Origin: CAVVNN01 sp963838035 | Lineage (GTDB): Bacteria; Actinomycetota; Thermoleophilia; Solirubrobacterales; 70-9 | DNA: 64,000 bases | Assembly: GCA_963838035.1 (NCBI GenBank) | Contig: CAWIPM010000005.1 | Coordinates: 124,001 to 188,000, forward strand | Direction: 5' to 3' | Shown: positions 17,168 to 26,693 of the stretch, piece by piece | Numbering within the stretch: position 1 is the first letter of the stretch | How the letters are laid out: each line of letters opens with the position of its first letter | Position numbers and translations under genes: made by a program | The notes under the pieces: generated by a model | What the model was told of the DNA's origin: nothing | Database searches by the model: none | Seen by the model: the letters and a program-made list of their open reading frames with translations, nothing else

Positions 17168-17832
17168 CGCGGGGCCTTCCCGGCCTCCGCGACACGGGTC
17201 GCGTGAAGCAGGCCGGCGACGCGGGCATCGAGCTGCGCGGGGGCCAGGTCGCCGATCCCGGCGCTCTGCAACGTGCCCCCGGGGTAGACGTAGGCGAACG
17301 TGGGGCAACCGCCGACACCGTAGAGACTCGCCACGGCGCCGTCCCGGTCATAGCCGACCGGGACCTGCCAGTGATGGCGGCGGATCAGCTCCCGAACCGT
17401 CTTGCGATCGTCGCGCACGTCCAGCGAGAGGAAGCTCACCCGTCCACGGTAGCGCCGATAGGCGCGGTCGACCACGTCCTGTTGATCGACACACCCGTCG
17501 CCCCCGGTGAACCAGAACGAGATCACCAACGGGTGGTCGAAGAGGTCGCAGGAGCGGATCGCCCCGGCGGCGTCGATGCGGCAGGCCGGAGTGCGTCGCG
17601 CTTCGGCTGGGCATGGGACCTGCGAGGTGGCGCAGTCGTCCTGGGCGACGTTGGCATCGCCTTCGAGCGAGCCCGCAGCCGCCGGCACGGCGAACTCGGG
17701 AAGAGGCCATCGAACGGGGAGCTGGTCGAGCCCGAGCGTACCGGGCTCGTTGCCACCGACGGTGTTGAAGAACGCAATCGCGACAATCGCCACGAAGAGG
17801 AGCCCGACCCCGATCGAGTAGCGGTCCCTCAC
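17164..17832 (-). CDS. Membrane-anchored thioredoxin-fold protein
   Basis: About 222 aa: an N-terminal signal-anchor (GVGLLFVAIVAIAFF) and a thioredoxin-fold domain (HPLVISFWFTGGDGC, SLYGVGGCPTFAYVYPGG). The expected CxxC is replaced by a single cysteine in GDGC, so disulfide oxidoreductase activity is doubtful. It may act as a peroxiredoxin-like or structural partner. Start GTG 17832, forming GTGA with the RND stop, follows AAGGAGG by four bases; GTG 17835 is the alternative. It sits between the RND exporter and the B3/B4 gene. Confidence 0.75.
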   Translation of the reverse strand: MRDRYSIGVGLLFVAIVAIAFFNTVGGNEPGTLGLDQLPVRWPLPEFAVPAAAGSLEGDANVAQDDCATSQVPCPAEARRTPACRIDAAGAIRSCDLFDHPLVISFWFTGGDGCVDQQDVVDRAYRRYRGRVSFLSLDVRDDRKTVRELIRRHHWQVPVGYDRDGAVASLYGVGGCPTFAYVYPGGTLQSAGIGDLAPAQLDARVAGLLHATRVAEAGKAPR

Positions 17833-20338
17833 CACTCCTCCTTCCAGGCGAGCGTGGCCGGCAGCACCACCATCACCCCCAACAGGGCGACGGCGAGATC
17901 GATCACGGTGACGAGGCCGAAGTCGCGCAGCATCTGTATGTCGCTGGCGATCAACACCGCAAAGCCGGCGATCGCGGTAATGCCGGAGGCGCGCACGGCG
18001 GCCCCCGTGCGCGAGTAGGCGCCCTCGAGGGCGAGCGCGACCGAGAGCCCTCCCCCCGCTCCTCGTGGAAGCGGGCGGCGAGGATGACGCTGAACTCGGT
18101 GGCGATCGCGATCGTCAGCACCCCCAACGCAGCCGACATCGGGTTGAGCGGGATGCCGCTTACCCAGAGGACCAGCGACGACCACCCGGTTGCCAGCACG
18201 ATCGGGACCAGCGGGACCAGCGCGCGCGAGAGGGATCGGTAGGCCGCCAGCAACACCAGCGCCACCGCGAGCACGCCACCAAGGGTCAGCCAGTACCGAC
18301 TGCCGGAGAGGTCGGCAGCCGACTGGGCGGCGATCACCGGCAACCCGGCGAGGCGAACCTCGACCCCGGGCGGGGGGCCCTGGGCAGAGCCAGGAGTGCC
18401 GACCTCCCTGCGGATGCGGTCGATCAGCGCCTGCTGGCCCTCGAGGGACTGCGCGCGGATTCCGAACGAGAGCAGCGCGGTGTGGCCGAGCCGGCCGGTC
18501 CTCGGGTCGATCGGCGCCACCTGGCGCAGGTCATAAGGCGACATCGCGGCGAGGGTGGAGCGGATCCCGGGCCCGGTCAGGGTGCCGCCGCCCGCGACAA
18601 GGAAGTCCGAGAGCGCCGGCCCCGGGCAGACTTCGGCCGTCCGACAGCTCGGCCGCGGCCCGTCGAACCCGTTCGATCTCAGTACTCGTTGCTTGAACCC
18701 GGCCATCCAGCGGATCAGCCCCGGGTTGGCGAGGTCGTCGGCCTGGACGCTTACGTCGAGCTCGCCGGACACACCCGTAGCGTCCTGAAGTTCGGTCAAG
18801 GCACGCACCGCGGTCAGGCTCTGCGGCGCCAGCGAGCGGATGTCGGAGACGGTGCCGATCTGGGTTCCCAGGCCCCAGCCGAGCAGAGCGAGCGCAGCGC
18901 CGACGCCGAGCACACGCCGAGGGTGGGCGACGGCGATTGAGACAAGGCGCTTCGGCGGGCGGGTCCTGTCAGGGAGATGGCGTCCTCGTCCTCGCAAGCT
19001 GCGGGCGAAGACCCCGCCTCCCCGCCACCCGCCCGGGGAAGCACCACTCCCATCACCCTCACGTCGAAGGCTGAGGGCGGCGAAGCCGGCAGTCAGGGCA
19101 AGGGCGAAGCCGATCGCTATTCCGACGATTAGGAGCAGACCGAAGCCGCGAACCATGGGGGTTGGGGAGAGCTGGAGGGCCAGGAAGCCCGCCGCGGTGG
19201 CGAGGCATGCGGTGGCGATCGTCGGCCCTCCGCGCGCGGCCGCCCGACGCGCGGCATCCACACCGGAGGCGCCCTCCTCGACCGCCTCGTCGTAGCGGGC
19301 CTGGAGCTGGATCGCATAGTCGACGGTGAGGCCGATCAGGATCGGCAGCACCGCGATCGAGGCCATCGTCAGCGACCCGCCCACCAGCCCGAGCAGGCCA
19401 AAGGTGAGCCCCGCCGCCGCGAGCGCAATCGCCAGTGGCAGCAACCTGAAGCGGGAGCGGAAGACCGCCATCAGGGTCAACGCCATCACCGCAATGGCGA
19501 CGCCGAGGAGGATCAGGAGAGCATCCTTGAGCGCCCGCGCCAGACCGTCGACGACTACCGGCGCCCCGGAGACGACGTAGCGGCCGCCGTGCAACTCGAA
19601 GCATGGAGCCGGCCTGCCCCTTTCGGCGCACACCTTGCGCGGCGTCGTGTCAAAGACCGCTTCCCGGATCAGTTCCAGCGCTCGGTGGCGCTCGGCCCCG
19701 CTCAGGCCGGGGCGCAGGCGAAGGACGATCTGAGCCGAGTGGCCGTTGGGGAACAGGTAGGCGAGGCGCGCCTTCGGCGTTCCGCGCGAGCGACGCAGGT
19801 CGAACACGACCGTCGCCAGGAAGTTCGGGTTGCCGAGGCTGGGGAAGCTGGTCACCCCGTACTTCGTCGCCACCGAGAGCAGGAATTCCCGCAGCTGGTC
19901 GGGCGGGATCCCAGCCGCCAACCGGCGCAGCTGTTCGTCGATCTGGATCACCGCCTCGTTGAGAAAGGTGGCAGGGCCGGCGAGGAACTCGACCGGCCGC
20001 AAACTGGCGAGCTCGGCGCAGGGCCCCGGAATCGGCCTGGCCCCCGGCGGCACCTTCCCAGACAGACACCCCTCCAAGCGCAGCAATCGGAAGAGGTTCG
20101 GGGTCAGCACCAGGCGCTGCAGGTCCCCCTCTGCCAGAACCACCACCGGTTCTTCCCCGAACACTTCCCGCACATGCTGCGTGGCCCGGTAGCTCGCCGT
20201 ATCCGCGTCGACCAGCGTCCCGGTGCCCGCGTCGGTCGGCAACCGTGTCGCCACCACCCCGGCCGCCACCGCAAGGGCGACCGACACCGCAAGCACCGGC
20301 CGTGCGCGGCGGGCGGCCCAGGCCGCCAGAACGCTCAA
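17829..20338 (-). CDS. RND/MMPL-family exporter, single-base frameshift
   Basis: The large polytopic exporter, about 836 aa when corrected, has two RND repeats. The first contains a helix bundle with ILIGLTVDYAIQLQARYDEA. The second has IATEFSVILAARFHEERGEG and then, in another frame, RASGITAIAGFAVLIASDIQ and the final LLGVMVVLPATLAWKEEW. The frame change falls in a six-base C run (18052-18057, top strand); one extra base restores a continuous family match. TTG start 20338 overlaps the ATPase stop (TTGA). RND/MMPL proteins move lipids or drugs, and placement after YrbE-Mkl genes suggests lipid traffic. Confidence 0.82.
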
Positions 20339-21306
20339 TCCATCGACAGCGGACCGGTCACGTCCGCATTCAGGAACTGGGCGACGAACCGGTTGTCGGA
20401 ATCGAACAGATCCTCTTTCGGCCCCGACTCGACGATTTTGCCGTTCCACAGCACAGCGAGGAAGTCGGCGATTCGGCGCGCCGTGTTTAGATCGTGGCTG
20501 ATCACCAGGTAGCAGCCGCCGTTCTCGGCGTGGACCTCCCGGATCAGCTCGCAGAGCAGCGCCGTGCGCACCGGGTCGAGACCGGAATCCGGCTCGTCGA
20601 ACATCACGATCGCCGGTTCGAGGACAAGCGCCCGGGCGAATCCGGCGCGCTTGCGCATCCCGCCGGAGAGCTCGTTCGGCATCTTGTGGATCGCCTCCAT
20701 CAGCCCGACCTCTTTGAGGCGGCGGTTGACGATCTCACCGATCTCCTCCTCGCTCTTGTCGGTGTGCTGGCGCAGCGGGAAGGCCGTGTTGTCGTAGATG
20801 TCCATCGAGCCGAAAAGGGCGCCGTCCTGGAACAGCAGGCCGAACTTTTTACGCACGTCGAAGAGCTCGTCGTCGGTCATGTTCGGGATCGATTCCCCGT
20901 GGACCAGGACGTCGCCGGAATCGGGGTGCAGGAGGCCGACGATGTGCTTGATCAGCACGCTCTTGCCGGTGCCTGAGGGCCCCAAGACCATCGATACCTG
21001 GTCCTCGGGGAGACCGAGGTTGAGGCCGTTGAGGATGCGGGCGCGGCCGAACTGCTTGACCAGGTCGATGATCTCGATCGCGTCGGTGCCACCGTGGTCG
21101 CGCTTGCGGCCGGTGTGGAAGCGGTATGGGTCGGGCTCTCCGGGGTCGACGCCCGGGATGACGAAGTCGCGGCCCATCACCGCGCCGTCGGCGCTGACGT
21201 AGGGGCCCGCGGAGACCTCAGCGGCAACCTCGTCGGTGGCCTCGAGAGCCTCGGCTTCCAGGTCCTCCGCTTCGCTTCCCGTGAACTGATCCGGATCCGT
21301 CGACAA
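20335..21306 (-). CDS. Mkl/MlaF-type ABC ATPase
   Basis: The 323-aa ATPase has Walker A GPSGTGKSVL, signature LSGGMRKRAGFARAL and Walker B IVMFDEPDSGLD, the set typical of MCE-transporter ATPases (Mkl, MlaF). An acidic extension of about 75 residues precedes the domain. TTG 21306 is supported by AGGAGG five bases upstream. The enzyme should power lipid transport with the two YrbE permeases encoded immediately upstream. Confidence 0.9.
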   Translation of the reverse strand: MSTDPDQFTGSEAEDLEAEALEATDEVAAEVSAGPYVSADGAVMGRDFVIPGVDPGEPDPYRFHTGRKRDHGGTDAIEIIDLVKQFGRARILNGLNLGLPEDQVSMVLGPSGTGKSVLIKHIVGLLHPDSGDVLVHGESIPNMTDDELFDVRKKFGLLFQDGALFGSMDIYDNTAFPLRQHTDKSEEEIGEIVNRRLKEVGLMEAIHKMPNELSGGMRKRAGFARALVLEPAIVMFDEPDSGLDPVRTALLCELIREVHAENGGCYLVISHDLNTARRIADFLAVLWNGKIVESGPKEDLFDSDNRFVAQFLNADVTGPLSMD

Positions 21307-21307
21307 C

Positions 21308-22105
21308 TCAGCCTCCTATCGGCGCTCTCGGGTTGGCTCCCCAGAAGACCAGGGTCCCCAACATCCCGATGATGTGGACTAAGACGATGTTGAGCACCAT
21401 CGACTTCGCGGTCGCGGTGCCGACTCCGACCGGTCCGCCGGAAGCCGTGTAGCCGTAATAGCAGCCGACCATGACGATCGCCGTCGCCATGAACATCCCC
21501 TTGATCAAGCTGAAGAGCAGGTCGGGAGGGTTCTGGAACATCCAGAAGATCAGTTCGTAGCCGCCCGACGACACGTCGCCGATCTGCTGGACGACAGCCA
21601 GGTAGCTGGCGAAGTACATGATCCCGATCCCGACCAGGTACATGAACGGGAAGGCGATCCAAGCGGCCAGCAGGCGGGTGGCGCAGAGAAAGGTGACGGG
21701 CGGCACGCCCATCACCTCGAGCGCGTCGATCTCGTCGGAGATCCTCATCGCCCCCAGCTCGGCGACGATCCCGGTCCCCACCTTGGCAGAGAGCATGTAG
21801 CCGAACGCGTAGGGCATGATCTCGCGCAGGTCGCACCAGGCCGAGAAGACGCCCGCGTAGGCAGGGGCGCCCTGGGCGCGGAGCAGGTAGGCCCCCTCGA
21901 TGCCGCACTGCAGGCCGAGGATGAAGACCAGTCCCCAGATGATCATCGCCGAGCCAAGGATCAGGATGCCGGCCTGTCGCAGGCTCTCGCCGAAGAAGCG
22001 CAGGACCCGCCCCGAGTAGACGAGCCCGGCGACACGCGAGCCGAAACGGGCGATCTCCCCGAAGGAGTCGAGCCAGCCGCGCGGCACTTCGAGCCAGGCG
22101 TTCAT
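21308..22105 (-). CDS. YrbE/MlaE-family permease (second copy)
   Basis: The 265-aa MlaE-fold permease has about five to six helices and the family segment IVAELGAMRISDEIDALEVM that contacts the ATPase. ATG 22105 follows GGGAGG by six bases. It pairs with the other YrbE gene 37 bp upstream to form a heterodimeric channel, as in mycobacterial YrbEA/YrbEB. Confidence 0.88.
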   Translation of the reverse strand: MNAWLEVPRGWLDSFGEIARFGSRVAGLVYSGRVLRFFGESLRQAGILILGSAMIIWGLVFILGLQCGIEGAYLLRAQGAPAYAGVFSAWCDLREIMPYAFGYMLSAKVGTGIVAELGAMRISDEIDALEVMGVPPVTFLCATRLLAAWIAFPFMYLVGIGIMYFASYLAVVQQIGDVSSGGYELIFWMFQNPPDLLFSLIKGMFMATAIVMVGCYYGYTASGGPVGVGTATAKSMVLNIVLVHIIGMLGTLVFWGANPRAPIGG

Positions 22106-22142
22106 GGTCGCCTCCCGCCCCCGTCGATGGTTTCGCGCTCGC

Positions 22143-22949
22143 TCACCGGATCGTCTGCAGCTCCGGGTTGGTGGCCAGGAGCGTCTGGGTGAACGCATAG
22201 TTGAAGGCGAAGACGCCGAGGAAGGCGATCACCACCGCCTCGTTGACCGCCCGGCCGACGCCGGCAGCGCCGCCCGATGCGGTCATTCCCTTGTAGGAGC
22301 AGACCACCGCGATGATCGCGCCGAACAGCGTGCACTTGATCACCGAGCCCCAGAGGTCGGTGATCGAGGCGTTGGTGAAGAGGGTGGCGAGGAAGCCGCC
22401 GAGCGGCTGGTGGTAGAGCAGCTCGGTGAGGATGCCCCCGCTGATGCCAAAGACGAGAGCGTAGATGTCGAGCAGGCCGGTGATCAGCATCAGCGCCAGA
22501 AAGCGCGGCACGACCAGGTTCTTGATCGGGTCGACGCCGAGCACCTGGAGGGCATCAAGCTCCTCGCGGATCTTGCGGGCGCCGAGGTCGGCGGTGATCG
22601 CGGTCCCGGCGACGCCGGCGACCACGACGGCGGTCACGAACGGTGCGAACTCGCGAATCGAGGCGAGCACGAAGAAGCCGCCGAGCCGGTCGAGGGCGCC
22701 GAACAGCGAGAGGAAGTTGGCCGCCTGCAGGCCGGGCGCCCCGAAGCCGAAGGCGACGGTCGAGACCAGCAACGGGAACCAGCAGAGTTGCAGCGCGAAG
22801 AGGAACTGCCCGATGAACTCCTCGCCATAGGGGTAGGGCGGGCGGACGGCAGACATCAGCGTCCGCGCAGTGAGGATCATCATGTCCCCGACCTGCTCGA
22901 ACAGCGATCTTGCGGGCAGAAATGCCCTATCTACCGCGCTTTTGACCAT
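22143..22949 (-). CDS. YrbE/MlaE-family permease (first copy)
   Basis: The 268-aa MlaE-fold permease has the segment ADLGARKIREELDALQVLGV. ATG 22949 follows GGAGGAG closely and is preferred over ATG 22976, which would add nine residues. It is the first gene of the leftward operon. In mycobacteria these pairs precede six MCE genes, but here the ATPase and RND genes follow directly. Confidence 0.87.
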   Translation of the reverse strand: MVKSAVDRAFLPARSLFEQVGDMMILTARTLMSAVRPPYPYGEEFIGQFLFALQLCWFPLLVSTVAFGFGAPGLQAANFLSLFGALDRLGGFFVLASIREFAPFVTAVVVAGVAGTAITADLGARKIREELDALQVLGVDPIKNLVVPRFLALMLITGLLDIYALVFGISGGILTELLYHQPLGGFLATLFTNASITDLWGSVIKCTLFGAIIAVVCSYKGMTASGGAAGVGRAVNEAVVIAFLGVFAFNYAFTQTLLATNPELQTIR

Positions 22950-23079
22950 CAGCTCCTCCGACGAGCCGCACCGCATCCATGCAGCGCCCCACTCGGTGGA
23001 TCGAGTCTATGGGATGAGTCAGCGGCTCTCGTTACATGACTGTTGAGATCCGAATAACCCTGCCACGATGGCGCGGACA

Positions 23080-23094
23080 CCCGCCGGAGGCGGG
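23080..23094. other. GC hairpin upstream of the lipoprotein gene
   Basis: CCCGCC-GGA-GGCGGG forms a perfect 6-bp stem about 65 bp before the TTG start of the lipoprotein gene, in the 208-bp region divergent from the YrbE operon. Role unknown; possibly a leader structure. Confidence 0.3.
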
Positions 23095-23157
23095 CAAACC
23101 CCGTGGTATGTTCCGCCCGCCTTGCGGGGGACCGGACCATATTCCCGGAAGACCTGC

Positions 23158-23793
23158 TTGCGAGCCACGGCGACCGGGGTTGCCGCAGTGGCCGCGGCAG
23201 CGCTGCTCGCCGCCTGCGGCGGCGGCTCATCCTCGGGCGCCAACCAGACCGCCGGCACCTTCAGGGTCAAGGTGACGACGGCGCAGTTCCCGACCGCGCA
23301 ACGGCTGGGCGAGACCTCGCTGCTGCGGCTCGGCGTCCGCAATACCGGTCCCAAGACGGTTCCGGCGCTGACCATGAGCGTCTCGATCGCCGGCCCCAAG
23401 GGAAGGAGCTCCTCGCTGCCGTTCGGAATCCGCGACCCCGAACCCGGCCTCTCCCAGCCCGACCGCCCGGTCTGGGTGCTGGCGGAACACTTCCCGAAAT
23501 TCGCCGGGTCCTCGAAGCCCGGCGGGACCGAAACCTCCAATCGCAAGACCTTCGACTTCGGGCCGCTGAAGCCGGGTGACACGACGAACGCGATCTGGAA
23601 ACTGAGTGCGGTGAAAACGGGGCGCTACACCCTTCTCTACCGGGTCGGCGCCGACCTCAGCGGCACCGCCAGGGCGGAGACCACCGGCGGCGTCGCTCCG
23701 GGCGGGTCCTTCTCGGTCCGGATCTCGAGCGTGCCGCCGAACACGATCGTCACCGACAACGGCGATGTCGTCGAAGTCAATCCGCATAAGTAG
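23158..23793 (+). CDS. Secreted lipoprotein with Ig-like domain
   Basis: Starting at TTG 23158 gives a 20-residue signal peptide with lipobox LLAAC. The in-frame ATG at 23068 would add 30 Pro/Gly-rich residues that do not look like a signal peptide. The mature ~190 aa are beta-rich with CARDB/Ig-like features (LLRLGVRNTGPKTVPALTMS). Probably a surface-anchored protein. The next lipoprotein gene starts inside its 3' end (29-bp overlap), so the two are likely produced together. Confidence 0.75.
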   Translation: MRATATGVAAVAAAALLAACGGGSSSGANQTAGTFRVKVTTAQFPTAQRLGETSLLRLGVRNTGPKTVPALTMSVSIAGPKGRSSSLPFGIRDPEPGLSQPDRPVWVLAEHFPKFAGSSKPGGTETSNRKTFDFGPLKPGDTTNAIWKLSAVKTGRYTLLYRVGADLSGTARAETTGGVAPGGSFSVRISSVPPNTIVTDNGDVVEVNPHK

Positions 23794-24946
23794 CCTCGCC
23801 GCAACGCTTCTCGCACTCGCCCTACCAGCCTGCGGATCAGCCCGACAACCCACTCGCGGCGGGGTTGCGCTGGAGAGGATCGGGCGGTTCCAGGAACCCG
23901 TCTACGTGACCGGCGCACCGGGCTTCCCGAAGCTGCTCTTCGTCGTCGAGCAGAAGGGCAGGGTCCGGGTGCTGAACGGGGGACGCGAGTCGCGGCGCCC
24001 CTTCCTCGACATCTCCGGCCTGGTGGGCTCGGGGGGCGAGCGCGGCCTGCTCTCGATCGCCTTCCCGCCCGCCTATGCGAAGAGCCGCAGCTTCTACGTC
24101 TACTACACAGACCGCGCCGGGAACATCCGGATCGACGAATTCAAGCGGCGTAGCGCGACGCGGGCCGCACGGGGCTCGCGGCGGAAGGTGATCGAGATCC
24201 CCCACCCGGTCAACTCCAACCACAACGGCGGCCAGCTCCAGTTCCTCGGCAACGACCTCTACTTCGGCACGGGCGACGGCGGCTCCGGCGGCGACCCGCC
24301 CAACAACGCCCAGAACAGAAGGAGCCTGTTGGGCAAGCTGCTGCGGATCGACCCGCGCCCGAGCGGCGGCCGCCCCTACTCGGTCCCCGACAGCAACCCC
24401 TTCGTCGGTCGGCCCGGCCGCGACGAGATCTACAGCTACGGGTTGCGCAACCCGTTCCGCTTCTCATTCGACACGGTCGGCGATCCGCGGCCGCGGATCG
24501 CGATCGCCGACGTCGGCCAGGACCGCTTCGAGGAGCTCGACTACACGACCGTCTCCGCTGCCGACGGGGCAAACTTCGGCTGGGACGCCTTCGAGGGCTT
24601 CTCCCCCTACACCGGCGAGAACAGCGGCACCCCCGACCCCGGCGGCACGGTGAAACCGATCTTCGCCTACAGCCATCACCGTGGAGGCGGCAGCTGCGCG
24701 ATCATCGGCGGCTACGTCGTCCGCGACCGCCGCCTACGAGGTCTCTACGGGCGCTACCTCTACGCCGATCTCTGCGAGGGCCAACTGCGCAGCCTCGTCC
24801 CCCGCCTGGGCAGGGCAAGCGGCGATCGCCGGCTCGGCCTCGCGATCAACTCCCCCACCTCCTTCGGCGAAGACGACCGCCACCGCATCTACGTCTGCTC
24901 CCAGGAAGGCGCCGTCTACCGATTGGTGCCACGAGGAACCGGTTAG
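23765..24946 (+). CDS. PQQ-type glucose/sorbosone dehydrogenase lipoprotein
   Basis: The 393-aa protein has a lipobox (ALPAC) and the six-bladed propeller of soluble aldose dehydrogenases: GGERGLLSIAFPPAY, the HNGGQLQF motif, DLYFGTGDGG, and the AIADVGQDRFEELDY / NFGWDAFEG region. Relatives use PQQ and calcium to oxidise aldose sugars outside the membrane. No PQQ synthesis genes are visible, so the cofactor may be scavenged or the protein may have another role. The ATG lies within the preceding gene. Confidence 0.88.
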   Translation: MSSKSIRISSLAATLLALALPACGSARQPTRGGVALERIGRFQEPVYVTGAPGFPKLLFVVEQKGRVRVLNGGRESRRPFLDISGLVGSGGERGLLSIAFPPAYAKSRSFYVYYTDRAGNIRIDEFKRRSATRAARGSRRKVIEIPHPVNSNHNGGQLQFLGNDLYFGTGDGGSGGDPPNNAQNRRSLLGKLLRIDPRPSGGRPYSVPDSNPFVGRPGRDEIYSYGLRNPFRFSFDTVGDPRPRIAIADVGQDRFEELDYTTVSAADGANFGWDAFEGFSPYTGENSGTPDPGGTVKPIFAYSHHRGGGSCAIIGGYVVRDRRLRGLYGRYLYADLCEGQLRSLVPRLGRASGDRRLGLAINSPTSFGEDDRHRIYVCSQEGAVYRLVPRGTG

Positions 24947-24975
24947 CGAACGTCAGGGTCTGATTCCTCCTGAGC

Positions 24976-24997
24976 GGCGGCGCGGCACCGCGCCGCC
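24976..24997 (+). terminator. Strong GC hairpin after the dehydrogenase gene
   Basis: A perfect 10-bp stem (GGCGGCGCGG/CCGCGCCGCC) with a CA centre lies 30 bp after the stop. There is no U-tract, but the stem strength and position suit transcription termination. Confidence 0.55.
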
Positions 24998-25030
24998 ATC
25001 CCCGGACGAGCAGCGGAGGAGGTGGCGGAG

Positions 25031-25054
25031 TAATACTCTTGGCTGACCAGCCAA
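25031..25054 (+). promoter_or_regulatory. -10 box and overlapping operator candidate
   Basis: TAATAC (25031-25036) is a good -10 box. The inverted repeat TTGGCT-GACC-AGCCAA (25039-25054) covers the predicted start of transcription, 18 bp before the GTG start, an ideal position for a repressor. Confidence 0.5.
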
Positions 25055-25071
25055 TCGGAAGGAGCGGTCAG

Positions 25072-26643
25072 GTGGAGAGCGGAGTCGCACAGGGGGGCGC
25101 GGAGGCAGTCAGCGGGACGGGCGCAAACGGGGCCGCTGTCCAGCAGATCGAGGTCCACAACCCGGCGAACGGCGACCTGGTGGCCAGCGTCGAGGTGGAC
25201 TCTCCTCAGCGTGTCGGCGAGGTCGTCGCCCGGATCCGCGCCAACCAGCCCGAATGGGAGGCGCTGGGGATCGAGGGCCGCTACCGATGGCTGGGCAAGC
25301 TGCGCGACTGGCTCCTCGACAATCAGGACCGGGTCGCCGACACGATGCAGGCCGAGACCGGCAAGGTGCGCGCCGAGGCGACGACCGAGGCGGTCTACCT
25401 CACCGACCTGATCAACTTCTATGGGACGAAGGCCGCGAAGTTCATCGGCGATGAAAGCGTCCGGCCTCACTCCCCGCTGCTGGCGACGAAGAAGTTGAGC
25501 GTCCAGTACCGGCCCTACCCGGTGGTCGGGATCATCAGTCCTTGGAACTTCCCGCTTACCCTCGCGCTCGGTGACGCGATCCCGGCTCTACAGGCCGGTG
25601 CCGCGGTGCTGGTCAAGCCTTCCGAGTTCACCCCGCTGGGACTGATCGAGGTGGTGAAGGCTTGGAAGGAGGAGATCGGCGCTCCTGATGTCTTCGACTG
25701 CGTTCAGGGCCTCGGGGAGACCGGCGAAGCCCTCGTCGACGAGGTCGACTTCGTCCAGTTCACCGGCTCGGACCGAACCGGCCGCAAGGTGATGGCCCGG
25801 GCGGCGGAGACGTTGACCCCGGTCAGCCTCGAGCTGGGTGGCAAGGACCCGATGATCGTGCTCTCCGATGCCGACATCGACCGCGCCGCAAACGCCGCAG
25901 CCTGGGGCGGGATGATGAATTCCGGCCAGGTCTGCATGTCGGTCGAGCGGATCTACGTCGAGGAGCCGGTCTACGACGAGTTCGTCCAGAAGCTGACCAA
26001 GGAGGTCGGTGGCCTCAAGCAGGGCGCCGACGGAAAGGGCTTCGGCAAGGACGTCGGCGCGATGACCTCGCCCAACCAGTCGGCGATCGTCGAGGACCAG
26101 GTCAACGACGCCCTCGCCGGCGGCGCCAGGGCGCTGACCGGCGGCAGGCGGGTCGAGGGCCCCGGGGACTACTTCGAGCCGACCGTTCTGGTCGACGTCG
26201 ACCACTCGATGAAGGTGATGCGTGACGAGACCTTCGGCCCGGTCGTGGGGGTGATGAAGGTGCGCGACTCCGAGGAGGCGCTGCGGCTCGCCAACGACAC
26301 CCGCTACGGCCTCTCCGGCTCAGTCTTCGGAGAGAAGGATCGGGCGGAGCGCGTGGCGCGACGGGTCGAGTGCGGCGCCGTCAACGTCAACGACGTGCTC
26401 GTCAACTACCTCGCGTCCGACGTCCCGATGGGCGGCTGGAAGGAGTCGGGCATCGGCTTCCGCCACGGCGAGTACGGGATCAAGAAGTACTGCCGCCCGG
26501 AGTCGATCGTCGCCACCCGCTTCGGGGGTAAGCGAGAGCCGACCTGGTATCCGTACTCGAAAGGGCGTCGCGGCATGATCAGCCGGATCGCCCAGGCGTT
26601 CAACGCCCGGGACCTCAGGCGCCGCCTGGGCATGCGCGGCTGA
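25072..26643 (+). CDS. NAD(P)-dependent aldehyde dehydrogenase
   Basis: The 523-aa aldehyde dehydrogenase has VGIISPWNFPLTLALGDAIP, the catalytic Glu in LELGGKDPM and the catalytic Cys in NSGQVCMS. It is similar in type to succinate-semialdehyde/betaine aldehyde dehydrogenases, but the substrate is not resolved. GTG 25072 has AAGGAG seven bases upstream; TTG 25039 would lie on the -10/operator region and is less likely. A C-terminal Arg-rich tail of about 40 residues is unusual for the family. Confidence 0.9.
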   Translation: MESGVAQGGAEAVSGTGANGAAVQQIEVHNPANGDLVASVEVDSPQRVGEVVARIRANQPEWEALGIEGRYRWLGKLRDWLLDNQDRVADTMQAETGKVRAEATTEAVYLTDLINFYGTKAAKFIGDESVRPHSPLLATKKLSVQYRPYPVVGIISPWNFPLTLALGDAIPALQAGAAVLVKPSEFTPLGLIEVVKAWKEEIGAPDVFDCVQGLGETGEALVDEVDFVQFTGSDRTGRKVMARAAETLTPVSLELGGKDPMIVLSDADIDRAANAAAWGGMMNSGQVCMSVERIYVEEPVYDEFVQKLTKEVGGLKQGADGKGFGKDVGAMTSPNQSAIVEDQVNDALAGGARALTGGRRVEGPGDYFEPTVLVDVDHSMKVMRDETFGPVVGVMKVRDSEEALRLANDTRYGLSGSVFGEKDRAERVARRVECGAVNVNDVLVNYLASDVPMGGWKESGIGFRHGEYGIKKYCRPESIVATRFGGKREPTWYPYSKGRRGMISRIAQAFNARDLRRRLGMRG

Positions 26644-26651
26644 GCGCTCCC

Positions 26652-26670
26652 AACCGGTTCCGCGGTTTTT
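26652..26670 (+). terminator. Short intrinsic terminator
   Basis: AACCG-GTTCCG-CGGTT followed by TTT lies nine bases after the aldehyde dehydrogenase stop. The stem is only 5 bp, so efficiency is uncertain. It separates this gene from metH 24 bp later. Confidence 0.45.
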
Positions 26671-26693
26671 GGCCTCGGTAGCCTCTCCAGGCA

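Noticed and set aside
26644..26693. Cobalamin riboswitch before metH
   Set aside because: Only 50 bp are available, occupied by a short terminator and a -10 box.
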